From: Burhinus oedicnemus | Taxonomy: Eukaryota; Chordata; Aves; Charadriiformes; Burhinidae | Direction: 5' to 3' | DNA length: 64,000 nucleotides | Assembly: GCA_008921705.1 (NCBI GenBank) | Contig: VFFE01007109.1 | Location: 510,489 to 574,488 of the forward strand | Part shown: one piece after another, positions 38,301 through 48,792 of the stretch | How the letters are laid out: every line of letters starts with the position of its first letter | How positions within the stretch are numbered: the first letter of the stretch is position 1 | Made by a program: the position numbers and the translations under genes | The notes under the pieces: model-generated | What the model saw: only the letters and a program-made list of their open reading frames with translations | Databases searched by the model: none | Told to the model about the DNA's origin: nothing

Positions 38301-39539
38301 ACCGTGTTAAGCATAAATCCTTCAGGTTTTTCTTCTGGAATAGCGTAACGGAAGTGCAGATGAAAGCATTTTTATTTTCTATAATTTCACACTCAAAATA
38401 CATTAGTACAAATGAGCGACGGGGGATGGAGGGAGGTATGGACAGTTCTGTAAGACTGAACTTCATACTCAGTAACGATAGTTTTTATAGCATATTGCTT
38501 CATCGGCAAGTGGGAGTAAATATTACACTACCTCTTCGTGCAGATGGGTGGATTAAAAAAAAAATAAAAAATAAAAAGCTAATTTGAAACAAATTAACTA
38601 TTCTGCATATGGATGAAGGTACTCTCTACCTCTCTGGTCACTCCAGGACTCTCCACAGACAGACTGCGTGCAAAGTTAATAAACTTTGCCCTGCTTACAG
38701 GCTGCCCGGTGAACTTGCCAAAAGGTGAACAGCCTCAATCCGCAACATGTATAAATAATCACAAATCCTCAAAAGCGGGTAATGAATATTGTTCAAACAA
38801 CTTTAAGCTAGCGTTACCAGAATGCTTCAAAGGAGAACCTACGAGCTGTTCAAGTCAGACTGTCACATTCAGTCTGCAAAAACGAGATTAAGGTTTGTAC
38901 AGTGATACTCCACAACAGGTTTTACAGTATGCACAGGAATTAAATTATGATAAAAGTGAGCTATTTTTTTACTAAAAACAGAATAGAACAATCTATCAAA
39001 ATGCCATTTGGCTGCGTTCATTACATTTTAGAATTTAATTTACATGATAGATACTTTAGCATAATATGTTTTAATCAATAAGCATTTCTGAAGGCTTTCT
39101 TTTTATAGGAAATATTTAGACTTCTTCACCGTTAAATGTAACACCCCGGCAGTGATGTTAGGAGCGTTTATTTTCCTACGCTAAGCAAGTACAGCCACAC
39201 ATACACAGAGGCAAAAGCAAAAGTCCACAATTAAAGATGTCAGACCTTGTTTAACTACATCTTAATTTAATCCATTTTATTTTATACAATTCTACATCTG
39301 GATCTCATTTTCCGTATTCCTGTAGGTATTCTGGGTCACTATTAAGAACCCTTTCAAGTTAGCAAAGTTCAGCCAAGTCTACCTTAATCCAAAGCCTTTA
39401 AAAGAAACAATAAAACACGAAAGGAAGGGGGAGGAAGGAAAGCCTGAAACAAAACGCTACTTTACCCCACCTCCTAATGCACCTGAAAGTCAGAAGGGAC
39501 CAGCCTCCTGCTACAGCCCCTACACAGCACTTCCCCTTT
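35321..39539. other. Presumed first-intron sequence
   Basis: AT-rich with an alternating AT run at 35,827-35,849. A minus-strand donor GTAAGT next to 35,751 has an open segment upstream (peptide VSSRQRSLTCGPFYVSRV). A 51-nt segment at about 37,258-37,308 also has good splice-like ends, with the reading ERRLVLLYLFDQHCCT in one frame. Neither is identified. No repeat family was recognised. Confidence 0.35.
36287..36307. repeat. Perfect 8-bp inverted repeat
   Basis: ATAGGATT and AATCCTAT flank a 5-base loop CAAGG. The unit overlaps a short direct duplication of TCAAGGAAT. Function is unknown. Confidence 0.7.
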
Positions 39540-39690
39540 TGGGGGGTGCTGGGGTGGTTTCTTTAGCATCGCTCCCGCTCGCTCACCCCCCTGCCAGCCC
39601 CGCCGAGAGCAGGGGAGGGCGGCGGACCCCGGGGTCCCGCCGGGTCCGGCTCCCCGGCCCTTCCCCATCCCTCCTCCGGCATCCCCTCAC

Positions 39691-39795
39691 CTCCAGCGGG
39701 GCTGCGGCTCTGCCCGGCATCAACGCACCGCGCTCCCGCCCGCCGCAGGGCTCCGGCCGGGCACCGCCGAGCCCTTCTCGGAGAAAGGGGGGGGT
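39691..39795 (-). CDS. Candidate 5'-most coding exon of the minus-strand gene (partial)
   Basis: On the minus strand an ATG at 39,720-39,718 opens MPGRAAAPLE and runs into a consensus donor, CTGGAG followed by GTGAGG, after 39,691. The exon would leave phase 0. The frame is also open upstream of this ATG back to the 20-N gap, so the true start could be further upstream inside missing sequence. The surroundings are the core of the CpG island. The peptide is too short and composition-driven to identify a gene. It could also be 5' untranslated sequence. Confidence 0.35.
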
Positions 39796-39815
39796 NNNNN
39801 NNNNNNNNNNNNNNN
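39796..39815. other. Assembly gap (20 N) inside the CpG island
   Basis: Exactly 20 N between a G-run ending in T and another G-run. It is probably a placeholder for an unsequenced G-rich segment of unknown length. It may hide the transcription start and the real translation start of the minus-strand gene. Confidence 0.98.
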
Positions 39816-39959
39816 GGGGGGGGGTGTCACTGCCCGCAGCGCGGAGCCCCCCGCGGGTGCGGTGTGGCCGGGTTCATGGCAGAGCGCGGTGCTCGGCAAA
39901 TGGTTCCCGACCGCGGCGGGAGGGTTGTTAGTCCTCTCGGGGAGCCTGCGGTCTAAAAT

Positions 39960-40510
39960 TAGATAAGTGAAGAGAGTTTAGGGGAAACAACAATGAAAAA
40001 GTACGTTCGAGGCGGCCTGATTCACCGTGTCCGGGGCGGTACAAATGCCTCTTTACAAGGGATTTATTTAAATGTAGACGGGCGCTTACTCACAGGGCTG
40101 GTGCCACTGACCGCTGCCTTGGAGGGGATGGCTAGCGCGAAGGTTGGAAAATCAGATCATAGCTCCGCGCAGGATATCCATAGAAACGGAGATTAAAAGG
40201 ATGAAACAACTTATTTTGTTCTAAACAATCACGTCGCTATAAATACGAGCGTTTTCCTTGTTCCCTTCCTGAGAAGCGCAGAAGGGTTTACCAGGCTGGT
40301 CTCTCAACACCACAAACCAGCCTCCGCACTCTGCAGATACGTGACCCCCTCCCCAAGAAAGCATTCCTTATTTCCTTGCTGGGAAAGGGGCAAAACCACG
40401 GTCTGTACCCGTCCCCTTTGAAATCGATCCGCTGCACGGTATTTTTCCAAATACAGCTACTTTCCCTGTTTTGCACTTCGTCTGTAAGAGGAAAATGTGT
40501 CTTCCTCTGG
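39960..40510 (+). other. Possible plus-strand first exon (non-coding or 5' UTR)
   Basis: A strong plus-strand donor, CCTCTGG followed by GTAAGTGAG, ends this segment at 40,510. The left end is unknown and the start given is approximate. An ATG at 39,993 opens a 67-codon frame (MKKYVRGGLIHRVRGG...) that closes well before the donor and matches nothing I know. A divergent non-coding transcript from the CpG island fits best. No RNA evidence is available. Confidence 0.25.
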
Positions 40511-43500
40511 GTAAGTGAGGGAGTGTAGATTTTTATTTTTTTCTTCTCAAATTGTGTTTGATCACCAAGCGAATTTTAGTGCTCGCTCAAGTCAGTGGGT
40601 TGACTACTTGAAAATGTCTCTGTCTATCTTTCGAGAAGTTACGGCAGAGACAGCGGCAGAGCAATTGCTACAGATTATTTCCCAATCTGCCGCCGTCCTC
40701 GTTTGGAGGAGCACCATTATTTCAGCCTCCGTTTCCACTTTTTGCTGAGGCTGCCGCTTACAAAGATACTAATTGCGACGGCGGGTTTTATGTTAATGGG
40801 TTCCACGTAATGATCAGCCCGACAACTATAGACCTTCAAATTGTTAGTTGGCTGTACTGGGAATAAAACTAATGGCATTCGGTTACGAAAATGTCAGGCC
40901 TCCACCTGGTGAACTACATTGGGCGCTCAAGGAGATTGAAGTCCGAGAGCCTCCGTGGCACAGGCGGCAGTCGTGGGGCTGGCCCCAGCCGTGCCTTTTG
41001 AGGAGGAAACCCCCTTTTCCTCCAGAAGTGGCACCCTTGGAGGGAGGGCGGCTCTTTGCTGGGAGGGTGGCTGCGTGTTTGCGGCCGGGATGACGGCGGG
41101 GAGGTGTGGGGTGCCCGGCCGGGGTCCCCCCTGCTCCAGCGAGAGGGTGTTGTCGGGTGCTGCTGAGCGACAGCCGTCTGCAGGGACGGAGCTGCGCGAG
41201 CCTCCAAATTCTGACTAACAACGTAACCGGTTTGGTAGCTCTAAAATAGGATTTTAATCCTGGGAAGCATCATTTCACATTCCAGTGATCTAATCAAAAT
41301 CCTTTCCTCTAATCTCTCCATGGTCCCCCCTTTCTAGATGAAAGAGGCTGGAGTTCCTGTCTTCACCCTTTCTCCGCTGCCTCCCTGTTCTACCAGTCTG
41401 TTCTGTGTCCAGGCAACTGCAAAGAGACATTTCAAAGACTCCTGCCGTGCCATGTAGATGTTTTCTCTTGTTAGTTTGGACTGCAGGTGTGTAAGCCTCA
41501 AGGATGAAGTATCATGGTGCTGTTTTAGGTTCGGGGCATACAGTCACAGTACAATAAATCACACAGTAATGCTCCACTTTGAACGCGCACGCACAGAAAA
41601 AGGAAAAGAAAAAAAAAGCATCTGACCTGAATCATTTTCTGGAAACACATCTGGTTAAAATCCAAAGTTTTAAATTGAGTAATATTTTAAAATACATTTG
41701 GTAGGTATTAAATTACAGTGTTATATCTGGTAATATTTATGATACTAATGTGTTAAGCAGAGGTTTATATCTGTCAAGAAATATGAATGATTGTCATATG
41801 GGGTAACAAATGTATCCTGATATAAATAATATTTTATGATATTTTTAACATTACTGTAGTCTTTTTTTCAGGAGTTACATCTTGTCACATTATTGCCAAT
41901 TTGAAATAAAAGCTCTGTGGCTAGATACCAAAGCTTTTAGCTATATAATTCTGAATAAGTATAAACAGTACCGCTGATTTTAGGAAGTACTGAGAAACCT
42001 TAACTCTGCCGGAAGACAAACGCTGAGCACCTATAATTCCTATTGTCTTCCGAGCAGGATCAACTCTCTTATTTGCCATTTTGTGTGGCAGCAAGCCCAA
42101 GGAAATCTTGCTTGACAGCTCTGTTTTCTCAAAGTGCTGTATTTCTTCGGGCTGGATTCTGCAAAGATCCTGCAGGGTACAGAGCTCCTTGGAGCAAGCG
42201 ATAATTTGCTTTGTGTTCCTGCCGAAACGTACCTATGTAAGATGGAAGAAAGATCTTGGAAAATTTGGTGCACCCTGGCAAGATGACGGGTAGAATGAAG
42301 TTCCCTTGGATTATTTTGTTTTGAGAAATCAGTCTCGTCTGTTCATTTGAGGAAGGTTTTCTTAAGGTTAGATTTGATCTGTGTAAATGCTAACTTCTTT
42401 CAACATGCGCTAATAGAGTACTGAAAAAGAAAGTATGGTGTATTTGAAGTTTAAATCTAAAATGACGGCAGTAACTAATAGTACTTCAGTAATGCTTGCT
42501 ACATCCAAAATATTTGGAAGTATGTTTACAGATTTCTTCTTTGTTTTCTCCCAGGTGTAGTCGTACAGGCGCTATTTTAAGAATTAGGCAAATACCTGAT
42601 TAAAATTTCTTTCCTATTAGTGTTACCGTGTCATAAAATGTCACTAATACAGATACTTAATTAACACATTTGCACATTGGGCCATCAGTGGCAATTGGTC
42701 TTGTTATGCTTCACATGTTGTCGTCCAGAACACTGAGGAAAATGGACCTTTATTCCAAGGGTCCCAAACTTGTCAGAAACGATTCATTGTCACAGCTGCT
42801 CCTCTGGGCAGCAGTCTGCATTCATTAAGATATTTTGGACCATAAGTCCAATTTTAATCACCGGACTTAGGCCTTAGCGAATCTAGCTTATTTCCTTGGC
42901 CAGGACACTGAACGATGAGGTGCTGCTTCTCCCGGCAAGGCTGTAACTTTGAGTCTCTTCCCCATGGATTCTTATTTTTTTCTTTTCCTCTTTTTCACTT
43001 GAACTGACTCCCAAATTTCTATCAGTTCCCATGAAAGAGTTCCTCTAGAGCCTCATCTGTACCCCTGTCTGCTCCCTCTCCAGCCCGTTCCCTCCTCGCT
43101 TTCATGGCTCTCATCTTTGCATTTTCTTCAGCTGCCTCTTGTCCCCGGCTGCCTGGCTCCACGTGCCTGTGCCCACTGAAAAGGAGTGCCTCATTCCAAA
43201 ATCCCATCCCTCTCCACTGTGGAAGTGTCATGCTGTTCACTCTTAAACTGGATTTGTGAGCATAGTAAGCTGTGCTCCATCTATTCCTTATTACAGCGTG
43301 CCATTGCATAGTGAGACTCCAAAGGCATGGCAGAGAGTAGAGACAGCCTAAGAGACAGGTAATTTATGTTGCTGGGACATTTAGCCCAAATTAAGATCAA
43401 AATTCATATATGTCTTCCAAATCACAGATATTTTTTTTTCCCTGTTTATTGTCGGTGACTCCAATTCTGCTTGATTTATATCTGTTGTACTAGCCAGAGG

Positions 43501-44252
43501 GTTTGCAGCATATAAATTGCCAGAGGATTTGGCCGGTGATGTGGACACAATGATGCGTACAAGCTCAGGAAACCCCCTGAGCAGAAAATGGTTGGAAGCT
43601 GGGAGAGCACCGGGGAGAAGTATCCCATGTGCCTGTCCGCTGTTCCCTGAGTGTCCACCTGTGGTCAATGGCAGAGACAGGAGACTCAGCTGGATGGACC
43701 CTTCTTCTGAACCGACACGGTGGTTCCCCCGTTCTTTGGTAATTTGTGAAAGTTGTAGCACAAACCATGTAGACGGTGGCATACATGGTCTAAGCCTGAA
43801 ATCCTACGGCTACTGCGTAGCCACAGATACTCGCTGGTAGGTGGAAGAGAAGAAAGCAGTTCTCACAGAGGGCAGGGAAAACAGCCACAATTAAAAGCAA
43901 AGTAAATTTGGGTGGTGTGGTTACTCGCTGTTTAGCTCTGAAGACATTTATAAGTATCCAGCATAACCCACAACAGATCTTCTTTGAGGATTTGTGGATT
44001 AACCCATACCAACAAAAACATGTGATGACATTGTAGCGGTATTCTCTGCCATGGAAAGTAGGAGTTATTGAAGACCCCAAAAGAACGAATACATCACTGT
44101 GCCTAATGAATTGAGTCAGCCTTCCCTGACTGAATATGTTTGCAACATTTCTGTCAAATAGCTGCTTTTCTTACGGTATATTCTATCCAGATGCATGGTC
44201 ATGTTTTGGCCAACATAAGTAATAACAATACCCATAGGCAATCAAGAGAATT
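40511..44252. other. Intergenic or intronic stretch, GC-rich part at 40,930-41,215
   Basis: The GC-rich part continues the CpG-island flank and has overlapping frames on both strands. From 41,220 the sequence is AT-rich and CpG-poor. Between 43,022 and 43,840 relatively long frames are open on both strands (minus 43,381-43,782; plus 43,517-43,840; minus 43,022-43,309), without recognisable domains. No gene is called. Confidence 0.4.
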
Positions 44253-44330
44253 AGAGAAGAAAAGGACCTATCAGATTATCCACTCCCTGTAGCTGGCAGT
44301 GAGTAACAGTTTCATACCAAATTTATTTAA
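44253..44330 (-). mobile_element. Probable old CR1 LINE 3'-end relic
   Basis: AGAAAAGGACCTATCAGATT followed by ATCCACTCCCTG resembles the reverse complement of CR1 tails (AGAAxGGAAGGGACCTxxxxGATCATCxAGTCCAxxCCCCTG) but is strongly diverged. If correct the element lies on the minus strand and is only the last few dozen bases. It could be another CR1-like or L3-like tail. Masking with a bird or reptile library would settle it. Confidence 0.4.
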
Positions 44331-45029
44331 GTGTATGGTTCATACCAGTTTTAATTTGTAAGCGCTGTCCTTGCCTTATTGTCCTTTACGCCATGCGCAG
44401 GATGATGCTGGAGCTAGCGTTTTGCTGGACGGGAGGCGCGTTGAGCCCTTCCTTGGCTGGGCAGGGCTCACGCTCCCTCTTCTCTCTTCTCTCCCTCTTA
44501 GGCTGTTCTGTTGATTTGGGCATTTATCTTCCCTGTCCTTTAAAGGGGTTAGGAGACAAGTTATTAGGTTATGTTCCCAGGCAAAATTCCCACTTTTTTC
44601 TCACTTGGAACCTTTCACTTATTTTTTACCTCTTACTGGTTTCTGTTAGGGTTTTTGTTTTTTGAACGTCCTCTTTTGTGGAATTTAACTCTTGCTATTC
44701 CTCTCATGAATCTCCTCACCCACTTCATGCAGCCACTTCCTCACTTCAGGTTCTTGCTCTTCCCATCTCTCCCTCCCTGCTCGGTCGGGGATCCATTTTG
44801 GCTGTGCTTTCCCCTCCACCAACCCCGTCCCAGCCAGGTATTTCTCCCAGTTTCTGCAGAATCTTCAGGTCCAATATTTCACGTGTTACTTAAGAATAAG
44901 AAACTGAAACCAGCATTATTAGTTTAAATCCCTTTTTGTTTTCTGAACCTCAGCTGGGATGATTATATCCTGCTTTCTCTGTGCTGCTCCCCCCGTGGCA
45001 GGAGAGCTGGTTTAGTGACTGTAGCTGGG
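44331..45029. other. T/C-rich non-coding stretch
   Basis: Strongly pyrimidine-rich on plus. The line 44,641-44,700 contains 32 T in 60 bases. Overlapping frames at 44,393-44,927 follow from this composition. No gene was recognised. Confidence 0.45.
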
Positions 45030-45125
45030 GACGGGAGCTGCGTTAAGCTGCTGTCACAGGGCTCTTCGTGACATGAAACAATTCACCGAATCTTCCCTCA
45101 GTTTCTCCATTCTGTAAAATACTAG
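45030..45125 (+). mobile_element. MIR/CORE-SINE-like relic, plus orientation
   Basis: CCCTCAGTTTCTCCATTCTG followed by TAAAATA matches the well-known MIR end (CCTCAGTTTCCTCATCTGTAAAATG). Upstream TGACATGAAACAATTCACC corresponds loosely to the section before it. Only the 3' half is recognisable. Confidence 0.6.
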
Positions 45126-45127
45126 TG

Positions 45128-45157
45128 GTCACCGGGAGATAAAAATCTCGCGGTGAC
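45128..45157. repeat. Near-perfect hairpin, 13-bp arms, 4-nt loop
   Basis: GTCACCGGGAGAT and ATCTCGCGGTGAC pair over 13 bases with one mismatch around an AAAA loop. It abuts the MIR relic on its left. The function is unknown. Confidence 0.85.
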
Positions 45158-45394
45158 TGTCAGGCACTTGCATCTCGCAGGTTGCACAACAGGGAAACTG
45201 CAAGAAGGAGATGGAAGGAAATACATAAATAAAGCGGCTCAAAGGCTGCTCCCTCACCTACCAGTTTCCTTTTCATTCACTTCCAGATAGGGACTATAAA
45301 GCGGGCGAGTGCAAAGCTGACGCTAGCTTGGAAAAGGAAAGAGAAAAAAGGTTTTTCTTTCACTTTCCAATCACAAACACTTCATGTGGGGAGC

Positions 45395-45720
45395 GAAGGA
45401 GGGAACATCCCTCCACTCCCTTCCTCCAGCTGGGCTTTTTGGTCCCCTTGTCCTGGCCTGTCACCACCCCACGGTGGTCGCACCCCTCGCGGTGGGTCCC
45501 CCGTGGGTGCTGGCCATCCCCAGGGTGGCTCAGCCCCACGTCGGCACAGCTCGGCACGCGGGTGCCAAGGGGAGAGGCGTCCGCGCCTGGGCCCTGTTGC
45601 AACACGCAGGGACGGGAGAGGAGAAGCAGACGGGTGTACGGGGACGGACAGACAGGTGTGTGCGGAGATGGGGAGATACCGAGACAGACTGACTCGCCTG
45701 CCTCTTGCACTGCTGTAAAA
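45395..45720. other. Second GC/CpG-rich patch
   Basis: About 325 bases of high GC with many CpG (for example CACCCCTCGCGGTGGGTCCC). At least four frames are open across it, up to 167 codons on the minus strand (45,360-45,863) and 153 on plus (45,328-45,789). That is the signature of stop-poor composition rather than one gene. It could be a small orphan CpG island. Confidence 0.5.
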
Positions 45721-45876
45721 AACCCCGAGCGCGGGGCTGCAGCGCTTGCTGGAGCTATCAGGGCAAGCAGGAAGCTGGCTTTATTGTAATATGTGATGTT
45801 TGGGATGTTTGAGGTGGTTTTTCTTCCAATAACGAGTGTGAGATTTCGTTTGGGGAAGCACATCTTTTCTTAGAAA

Positions 45877-45928
45877 CACAACTGTGACTGACTTAGCACA
45901 ACTGTGATTTTCTGCAAACACAACTGTG
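45877..45928. repeat. Three copies of CACAACTGTG, about 20-22 nt apart
   Basis: Identical 10-mers lie at 45,877, 45,897 and 45,919. Each contains an E-box (CAACTG, of the CANNTG class) and an AACTG core of the MYB type. The spacing is close to two helical turns. Whether they bind anything is inference. Confidence 0.8.
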
Positions 45929-45929
45929 T

Positions 45930-47414
45930 TTGGGGTTGTTGCATTTGAATGCTAGGGTAGGAGAAACAGTAATTCTGGATTAATGCAGAAAGGGAGAAAA
46001 TAGACACCCTTAGAGGAAGTCAGAAGTTCACTGCAGCTGCCATATACTGGCAAAACCGATGCTGTGTCCCACAGGAAACATTTTACTGTAGAGAACCTCC
46101 TTTTTGAAGAGAGCGTACTGGGTGCCTGTCATGACACACACGAGTGAACCAAAGTGCTTGGGATAGCATATCAATCCAGTATGTCTTTAATAACATGTAT
46201 GAAATAAATTGATATTTTTTCCCCCCTGGTGTTGCATCATTTCCTGTTTGGTGTTCAGGTGGTGATGGATTACCAAATAGGGGAAAAAAAAAAAGTCCAT
46301 ATAATTTTTTATATCCAAACATTACCTTCTCCTTTGGAATAAAGAGATCCAGTCTTATTCTGGCCATGATTCTCCACATTTATATGCTGGCCCTTGTTTG
46401 CATCTGCTTGGCATTATCCTGGATTGGGGCTTTAACCTGATATGAATCCAAAGAAATTATATGGGAATTGATGGGATCACTGAATTTCCAGGGGTGTAGG
46501 CTAGTGCAGACCATAGCCTATTAATCTTGTTGCGTTCTTTCTGTAAATAACAAGCTGGATTTGGCCCAACGAGAGTAAAACAAATTGAAAGCATTCATAA
46601 AGAGACGTAAATGGGTTTAAGATGTAAGTATAACATATTGGTGGGTTGTCTCCAAGTATCCAATTTTTAAAAGTACCAAAGCACATACAAAACTTGAGTT
46701 TAACATGTTCTTAAATGCCCTGCTGCGTGGGGCTGGCTGCTGAATCAGGGCCATATGTGTAAGACCTGCTTTCATGAAAGGATTATATAAAAAAAATTTA
46801 AAAACTGCAAGGAGAAAAATGTTCAAGGGCAGCCAACCTGGAGGAAACAAATATAATTTAGTTATGTGAAGTGTTTATAAATGCAGTTTATGAACACATA
46901 TGAAAGAGTAATTTTTTACTTTTTAGACTGCAACTGTCACGCAGAAAAGAAACAATTGCTTATTTGTCTTTTTCAAGGATTTTTAGAGAATACATTGCAG
47001 TTCAGATATTTATTTTGACTGCTTTTTCCTTTTTAATGGCTTATTCTCTTGATTATTTCAGATTAAGTTTTTTTGTGTGCTCTCCTTCATTGTGATTGAT
47101 AGAGAAACATTTAGCTGGTTTATCTGAAAGTGGGAATTTATTTTAAATTTTGTTTAAAAATTCAGACTTTCTTTTCACATACACACATTACCAAATTTGA
47201 TCTATAAACCTCACTTTTTATTTCTCTTACATCATCAGGATAGATATGAAATGACACAGAATGCCTGGAATTGCAGTAATGCAGTGTAACAGAACTGACT
47301 ATCAAGCTTCATATATAGATTAGATTAATGCGTAAACCTAATTTGATATTTTATGTTACTGGGCTAATATTTTACAGATGTAATGCCAAGTTGTTAAGTA
47401 AATGAAAATCACAG
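45930..47414. other. AT-rich non-coding stretch
   Basis: CpG-poor sequence with short frames only. No repeat family was assigned with confidence. Confidence 0.45.
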
Positions 47415-47515
47415 AGAGTCCAATTCTGAAAGGATTACTCAGGCAAAAATCCCTGAAGTCAAAGGGAGTATTGCCTGAACTAAGTCTGCAAAATTAGAAC
47501 TAGAGCCATATTCCC
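47415..47515. repeat. Ancient dispersed amniote repeat relic (type uncertain)
   Basis: TCAGGCAAAAATCCCTGAAG and GGGAGTATTGCCTGAACTAA resemble a motif often seen in reptile and bird DNA (CAGGCAAAACTCCCATTGACTTCAATGGGAGTTTTGCCTGAGTAA). The element class behind that motif is not certain to me. Its self-complementary layout is still visible. Confidence 0.45.
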
Positions 47516-48135
47516 AAAACAGACAAGCAGATTTATCTTCGAGATCTGCCCATGAGTTGAATTCTTGTAACAATGAAAGATATATAGGGAAAACGAACAA
47601 GTAGGTAACCTGAAATATAAGGAGAGACTGATAAGATCACACCAACCCTGAGCAAGCACTTGTGTGGTTGGTGATGTCAACAGGAGCCCAAGCTGTTTTA
47701 ATAAACTTGTTCATAGTTGTCCTATACTGTGTTTTATATACTGAAGTACATAGATCATGGAAGAGTTTAACAAGAAGAGGATTCATATTAAATTTGCACA
47801 TAAAATACCTCCATGAAATATGTGAAATGCTTTTCTTTTTTATATGATTCCAATAAAACATCGATCATAAAACTCTGCCCTCCTGCTTCTTTATATTCAG
47901 TTTCAGCTGTTGCTTTGTGTTTAAAGTTTGAATTCATGACACTCGGCAGATACAATTGTGGGGCCGTTTTAATTGGTGAAGAAAGACCATTGCTCTGCTT
48001 GCTCACTCGGGGGATATAAATCAGGAGAAACCCCACCAGAACTGGCAAAACGTTGCATCTATATAAGAGGCGGTTGGGCCAAATGATAGAAATGGTTGCA
48101 GCGCCTAAGAAATACGTAGTATTGTGTCTGTTTAT
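47516..48135. other. Non-coding stretch, nothing recognised
   Basis: Short overlapping frames on both strands (47,637-47,861 minus, 47,662-47,847 plus) without domains. No repeat was identified. Confidence 0.45.
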
Positions 48136-48138
48136 AGC

Positions 48139-48185
48139 TGCTCAGGATCTGGCCCACTGACTTGGATGGAGCTAAGCCAGGGATG
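48139..48185. repeat. Ancient dispersed amniote repeat relic
   Basis: CTCAGGATCTGGCCCACTGA followed by CTTGGATGGAGCTAAGCC matches a widespread sauropsid relic containing GAGGATCTGGCCC and TTGACTTCAATGGAGCTA. A related copy lies at 53,543-53,592. Confidence 0.5.
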
Positions 48186-48750
48186 ATTTCTGCCCTCTAT
48201 CATGAGTTTGCTCGGTGTTTTGCACTGTAAATTCTCCTGACTCTTGCTGCCAAGCTCAGCTCCCTTCTTCACAGTTTCATACGCTGAGTGTGAACTGATA
48301 CTGGTGGAAATCCAAGGGTAAAACAGCGGTGACTATAATGCACAAATCTGTAGCCTGGATCTGAGAGGAACAGCTTGACCACAGAGGAAGTTATTTGCAC
48401 AAAAAGTATTCAAACAGATATGCACGGTTTACATGTGTTTAGTAAATCTTGTCTGAAAACTAGAACCAGCTGTATAGTAGTATATGGAGGCCCTGATCCC
48501 CAGCTCCTTCTGAGCAGCGTTTCATACATTTGGATGCTACGTTTCAAGTCACTTTTTCCATCTTTTAATTCGGGGGCTGCTAGGGATTGAAGTACAAGGA
48601 GCGTGATTCCCATTTCAGTTTGTAGTGGTTGTCAGCATCCTCAGGTAGCCGTTCACAGCTGTAGCTTTCCTGCTCGTGGGGACGTTCCTATCACAACCCC
48701 TTTCCTCCTTACCTCCATCTGCAGCCTAGAAGCAGAGGTACGGCATAAAG
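48186..48750. other. Non-coding stretch
   Basis: Short frames on both strands and no domain or family recognised. Confidence 0.4.
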
Positions 48751-48792
48751 CCCCTGCGGTAGCTCAGGGGCATGAAAGGAGCCTTTCATGCC
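48751..48792. repeat. Two adjacent hairpins, one with perfect 11-bp arms
   Basis: GGCATGAAAGG (48,769-48,779) and CCTTTCATGCC (48,782-48,792) are perfect complements around a 2-nt AG. A second pair, CCCCTG (48,751) and CAGGGG (48,765-48,770), overlaps the first by two G. The two structures are therefore alternatives at that junction. Confidence 0.85.

Larger units (their letters stand above)
1..39690 (-). other. Presumed body of a long minus-strand gene (mostly intron), open at left edge
   Basis: No continuous coding gene is visible. The plus strand is enriched in A and C. Sample 60-base lines: 22,201-22,260 is A24 C14 G11 T11; 20,401-20,460 is A19 C25 G7 T9; 12,601-12,660 is A23 C13 G8 T16. 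Vertebrate transcription units tend to have G+T excess on the non-template strand, so this suggests minus-strand transcription. A CpG island with a minus-strand donor lies at the right end, and a few exon-like segments with good splice sites lie inside. I recognised no transposon family here. The gene identity is unknown and the whole reading is inference. Confidence 0.4.
39540..39960. promoter_or_regulatory. CpG island, likely (bidirectional) promoter
   Basis: This is the GC-richest stretch of the window, with dense CpG (for example CTCCGGCCGGGCACCGCCGA) and G/C homopolymers around an assembly gap at 39,796-39,815. It lies where base asymmetry changes from A/C-rich on the left to T/G-leaning on the right. 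A minus-strand ATG and donor lie inside, and a plus-strand donor lies about 0.6 kb to the right. No TATA box was evident, as is usual for CpG-island promoters. The call as promoter is inference from composition and context. Confidence 0.7.

Noticed and set aside
45328..45863. Long overlapping frames on both strands (up to 167 codons)
   Set aside because: Four or more frames are open at once across a GC-rich patch, which follows from scarcity of stop codons. None shows a family resemblance.
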